This document shows, one piece after another, positions 62,391 through 64,000 of a DNA stretch of 64,000 nt. The notes below the pieces were generated by a model. The model saw only the letters and a program-made list of their open reading frames with translations, had not been told where the DNA came from and ran no database searches. Where the stretch lies: NCBI GenBank assembly GCA_963377175.1, contig CAUJNA010002124.1, positions 708,174-772,173 of the forward strand. The letters are read 5' to 3'. Position numbers and translations under genes: made by a program. Source of the DNA: Effrenium voratum. Lineage: Eukaryota > Sar > Dinophyceae > Suessiales > Symbiodiniaceae. Position 1 is the stretch's first letter, and each line of letters begins with the position of its first letter.

Positions 62391-62771
62391 TCACTCCAAG
62401 GCGTAGCACCTGCTGCACTTGTGGGAGCTGCGCGAGTCGCTCCACATGCTTTGCACGGCGCGGCCGCAGACGCTTTTGAAGCGGCAGAAAGGCAAGGCTG
62501 CGCACGGCTTGCCACAACATTGGTCTCCTCGATCGTCGATGTAATAGGCGTAGAACTCGCGGCCTTCCCCGCGAATGCGTGCGGTGCGAGGCAAGACCAA
62601 GGCAGGCATGTGGATGCAGAGGTCAAGCTGTGCGATGGCCCGCGCCTCGGCCGGGTCCAGTGCGCTCCAGAGGGCCTGACAGGGCTTTACGAGTGTTAAC
62701 TCAAAGTTAATGGCTCGTGTTGTTGATGCTGTTGAAACAAGGCTGCGGCCCAAGTTCAAGCAGAGTATCAA
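62391..62771 (-). CDS. Cys-rich gag-like domain of element 2
   Basis: Minus-strand frame of 126 codons: QLDLCIHMPALVLPRTAR, EFYAYYIDDRGDQCCGKPCA, ALPFCRFKSVCGRAVQSMWS and SSHKCSRCYA. It matches 47943-48242 of element 1 in the positions of CI-P-LPRT, DD-G, the Cys pairs and the final H-CS-C. Likely a zinc-binding structural domain; gag role inferred from position upstream of the enzymes. No ATG at the frame's start, so its true start is unknown. Confidence 0.6.
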   Translation of the reverse strand: MILCLNLGRSLVSTASTTRAINFELTLVKPCQALWSALDPAEARAIAQLDLCIHMPALVLPRTARIRGEGREFYAYYIDDRGDQCCGKPCAALPFCRFKSVCGRAVQSMWSDSRSSHKCSRCYALE

Positions 62772-63168
62772 CTAGGGTCGGGACGGCGGTCCGGTGCGTG
62801 GCCAGTGCCTTGCACAAGCAAGGCAAGGACTAGCAACCCTGGAAATAGTCCAAAACTTAAGCTGGGGTCGGGACGGCGGTCCAGTGGGAGGCATAGGCTG
62901 AAGAGCCGTATGTGTCAACCCCTCAAAATGCTAAGAAATGGACAAAGTTCCTGCCATACAATACGTATGGGCGAGAAATGTTTTCAACACAGAGTTGAAA
63001 GCAGAGCTCGGTGCGGAGCTCTGGCAAACCGCCGGCGTTCAGGGGGGCGTGGCTCAAAACCACCCGGCAGTGCGTGCCGGACCCCAAGGTGCAATGGTGC
63101 AAATAAGGCGCTGGCCTGTGAAGCGTTCACGATGCACTCCTCGCGGGGATTGCACCTGGCCGAGCGGG
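62772..63168. other. leader of element 2
   Basis: A phrase GGGTCGGGACGGCGGTCC occurs twice (62775-62792 and 62865-62882). No coding motif. Confidence 0.5.
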
Positions 63169-63430
63169 TTAAGGAGGTCTCTGGCTGAAAGCGTCAGTTT
63201 GAGGGAAACCTACCCACCAGCGAGCGCGCTGGTGCCCGAGCTGTTCAATGCGGGGCGCGGCCCAACAGCCGAATAGGAGGTCCCTGGCTGAGTACATCAA
63301 TCTAAGGGAGAACCTGTTTGGGGTACGATCGCAAGGCCCTCCAGCGAGCGCGCTGGCCCCAAGCTGTTCTGTGCGGGGCGCGGCCCAACAGCTGCAAAGC
63401 ACTTTCCTGGCGGAGGCGTCAGTTCAAGGG
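63169..63430. repeat. 2-3 tandem repeats of about 115 bp in the leader of element 2
   Basis: Units at about 63169, 63279 and (partial) 63400 share GGAGGTC(T/C)CTGGCTGA, CCAGCGAGCGCGCTGG (self-complementary) and GTGCGGGGCGCGGCCCAACA-type blocks. Position at the 5' end recalls repeated promoter or packaging units (inference). Confidence 0.7.
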
Positions 63431-63812
63431 AAGCCTCGTGATTTGGCTAGGCCTGCGGGCCAAACCTGATCATTTTGGTTGAACTTAGGGCGGAGCTTGT
63501 TGGTAACGACCTGGCGGGGGCGGGGCTATGCGGCCCAGTGGTTCTGCGAGTGGTGGCTGGGCTGCGCGGCCCCGTAAATGAGGCATGAAATGGCCTAGAG
63601 AGCTCACGTGACACGAAGCCTGGCCTGCTCTGTGAGCTGAAGAAAGGGGTCACTGCAAAAGAGACACGCTGTCAAGGCCTGGCCATTGGTACAAAACGAG
63701 GCGTTGCAATGGAGCGAACTGAGGCTTGCACAGGAACCATGCGGGGCCAATGCCAGGCAATTGGCTACAAAGAAACTAGTCTGTTCACAAGCAAGGCGAT
63801 GCGGAACATGGC

Positions 63813-63919
63813 GTTTCCAAAAAGAGAAACCGCAAGGTTGTTTAGCCTGGAGCAGAAATGGCCACATGCGGTGTAGATTCACATGTCCCTATAACACGGG
63901 GGAACATACAACCCCTAGC
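63813..63919 (-). repeat. A1 split direct repeat of element 2
   Basis: 107 bp identical to A2 (55894-56000). Its outer edge (63919) is the 5' end of the element; sequence beyond it (ATCCAAGG) is not shared with A2's flank. Confidence 0.95.
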
Positions 63920-64000
63920 ATCCAAGGCATCCTGGCCCGCGCTAGGCAGGCCAGCGAGGGTGGCGGCGAGGGCCCGCTGCGCCGCAACGGCAACAACGCC

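Larger units (their letters stand above)
55690..63919 (-). mobile_element. tyrosine-recombinase retroelement 2 with split direct repeats
   Basis: Minus-strand order: A1 (63813-63919), leader with tandem repeats, Cys-rich gag-like domain, tyrosine recombinase, linker with CCCH finger, methyltransferase, RT, RNase H, B1 (56001-56158), A2 (55894-56000), 46-bp spacer, B2 (55690-55847). A1 and A2 are identical over 107 bp; B1 and B2 differ at about two of 158 positions. A1-ORFs-B1-A2-B2 is the split-direct-repeat layout known from Ngaro, PAT, VIPER and TATE elements. High repeat identity suggests a fairly recent insertion, yet the recombinase has lost its catalytic C-terminus, so the copy probably moved with help from a complete relative. 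Confidence 0.88.

Overview
The window reads as nuclear DNA of a dinoflagellate, probably Symbiodiniaceae or a near relative. The evidence is a dinoflagellate spliced-leader sequence (minus strand, 55217-55238), introns with GC as well as GT donors, dinoflagellate-type gene families, heavy satellite DNA, and large tyrosine-recombinase (YR) and non-LTR retroelements. Nothing looks bacterial. Genes are cut into many small exons, so most long open frames are chance; exon limits below were read by eye and are approximate.

1-29 kb is the host-gene part. Every recognisable gene is on the minus strand, as expected for dinoflagellate unidirectional gene clusters. Right edge to left: an IQ-motif protein (27138-27950), an unassigned gene with duplicated exons (25.1-26.8 kb), a dinoflagellate-conserved protein that may be a glycosyltransferase (21.9-24.4 kb), a small membrane protein (20.7-21.0 kb), a tRNA isopentenyltransferase fragment (19.2-19.5 kb), a possible N-myristoylated protein start (15956), a tubulin-tyrosine-ligase-like exon (13132-14011), a CBM1-like cellulose-binding module (8939-9480), a dinoflagellate-specific secreted-type protein (6912-8870), a Thr-rich linker exon (5350-5625) and the 5' part of an SLC13/DASS anion transporter with two TrkA_C domains (1-4121). 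They share orientation but no evident pathway.

28.5-35.7 kb is satellite-like: 61-bp, 68-bp and 13-15-bp repeats, a tRNA-Ala-like sequence, a 3.1-kb 48-bp minisatellite, and a 280-bp direct repeat.

36-64 kb is a retroelement graveyard, again all minus strand. Four copies of one LINE-like family (RT, CCHC-like finger, C-terminal restriction-like endonuclease) lie at 36.2, 37.0, 39.1 and 53.2 kb; the last has a full plus a relict spliced leader at its 5' end. Two YR retroelements (40.8-52.4 and 55.7-63.9 kb) share the order gag-like / tyrosine recombinase / conserved linker / SAM-dependent (C5-like) methyltransferase / RT / RNase H. The second has perfect split direct repeats (A1-ORFs-B1-A2-B2). 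Both carry a conserved hairpin at the A2-B1 junction and both are inactivated, at different domains. This YR-MT-RT-RH element family is the most interesting system in the window.
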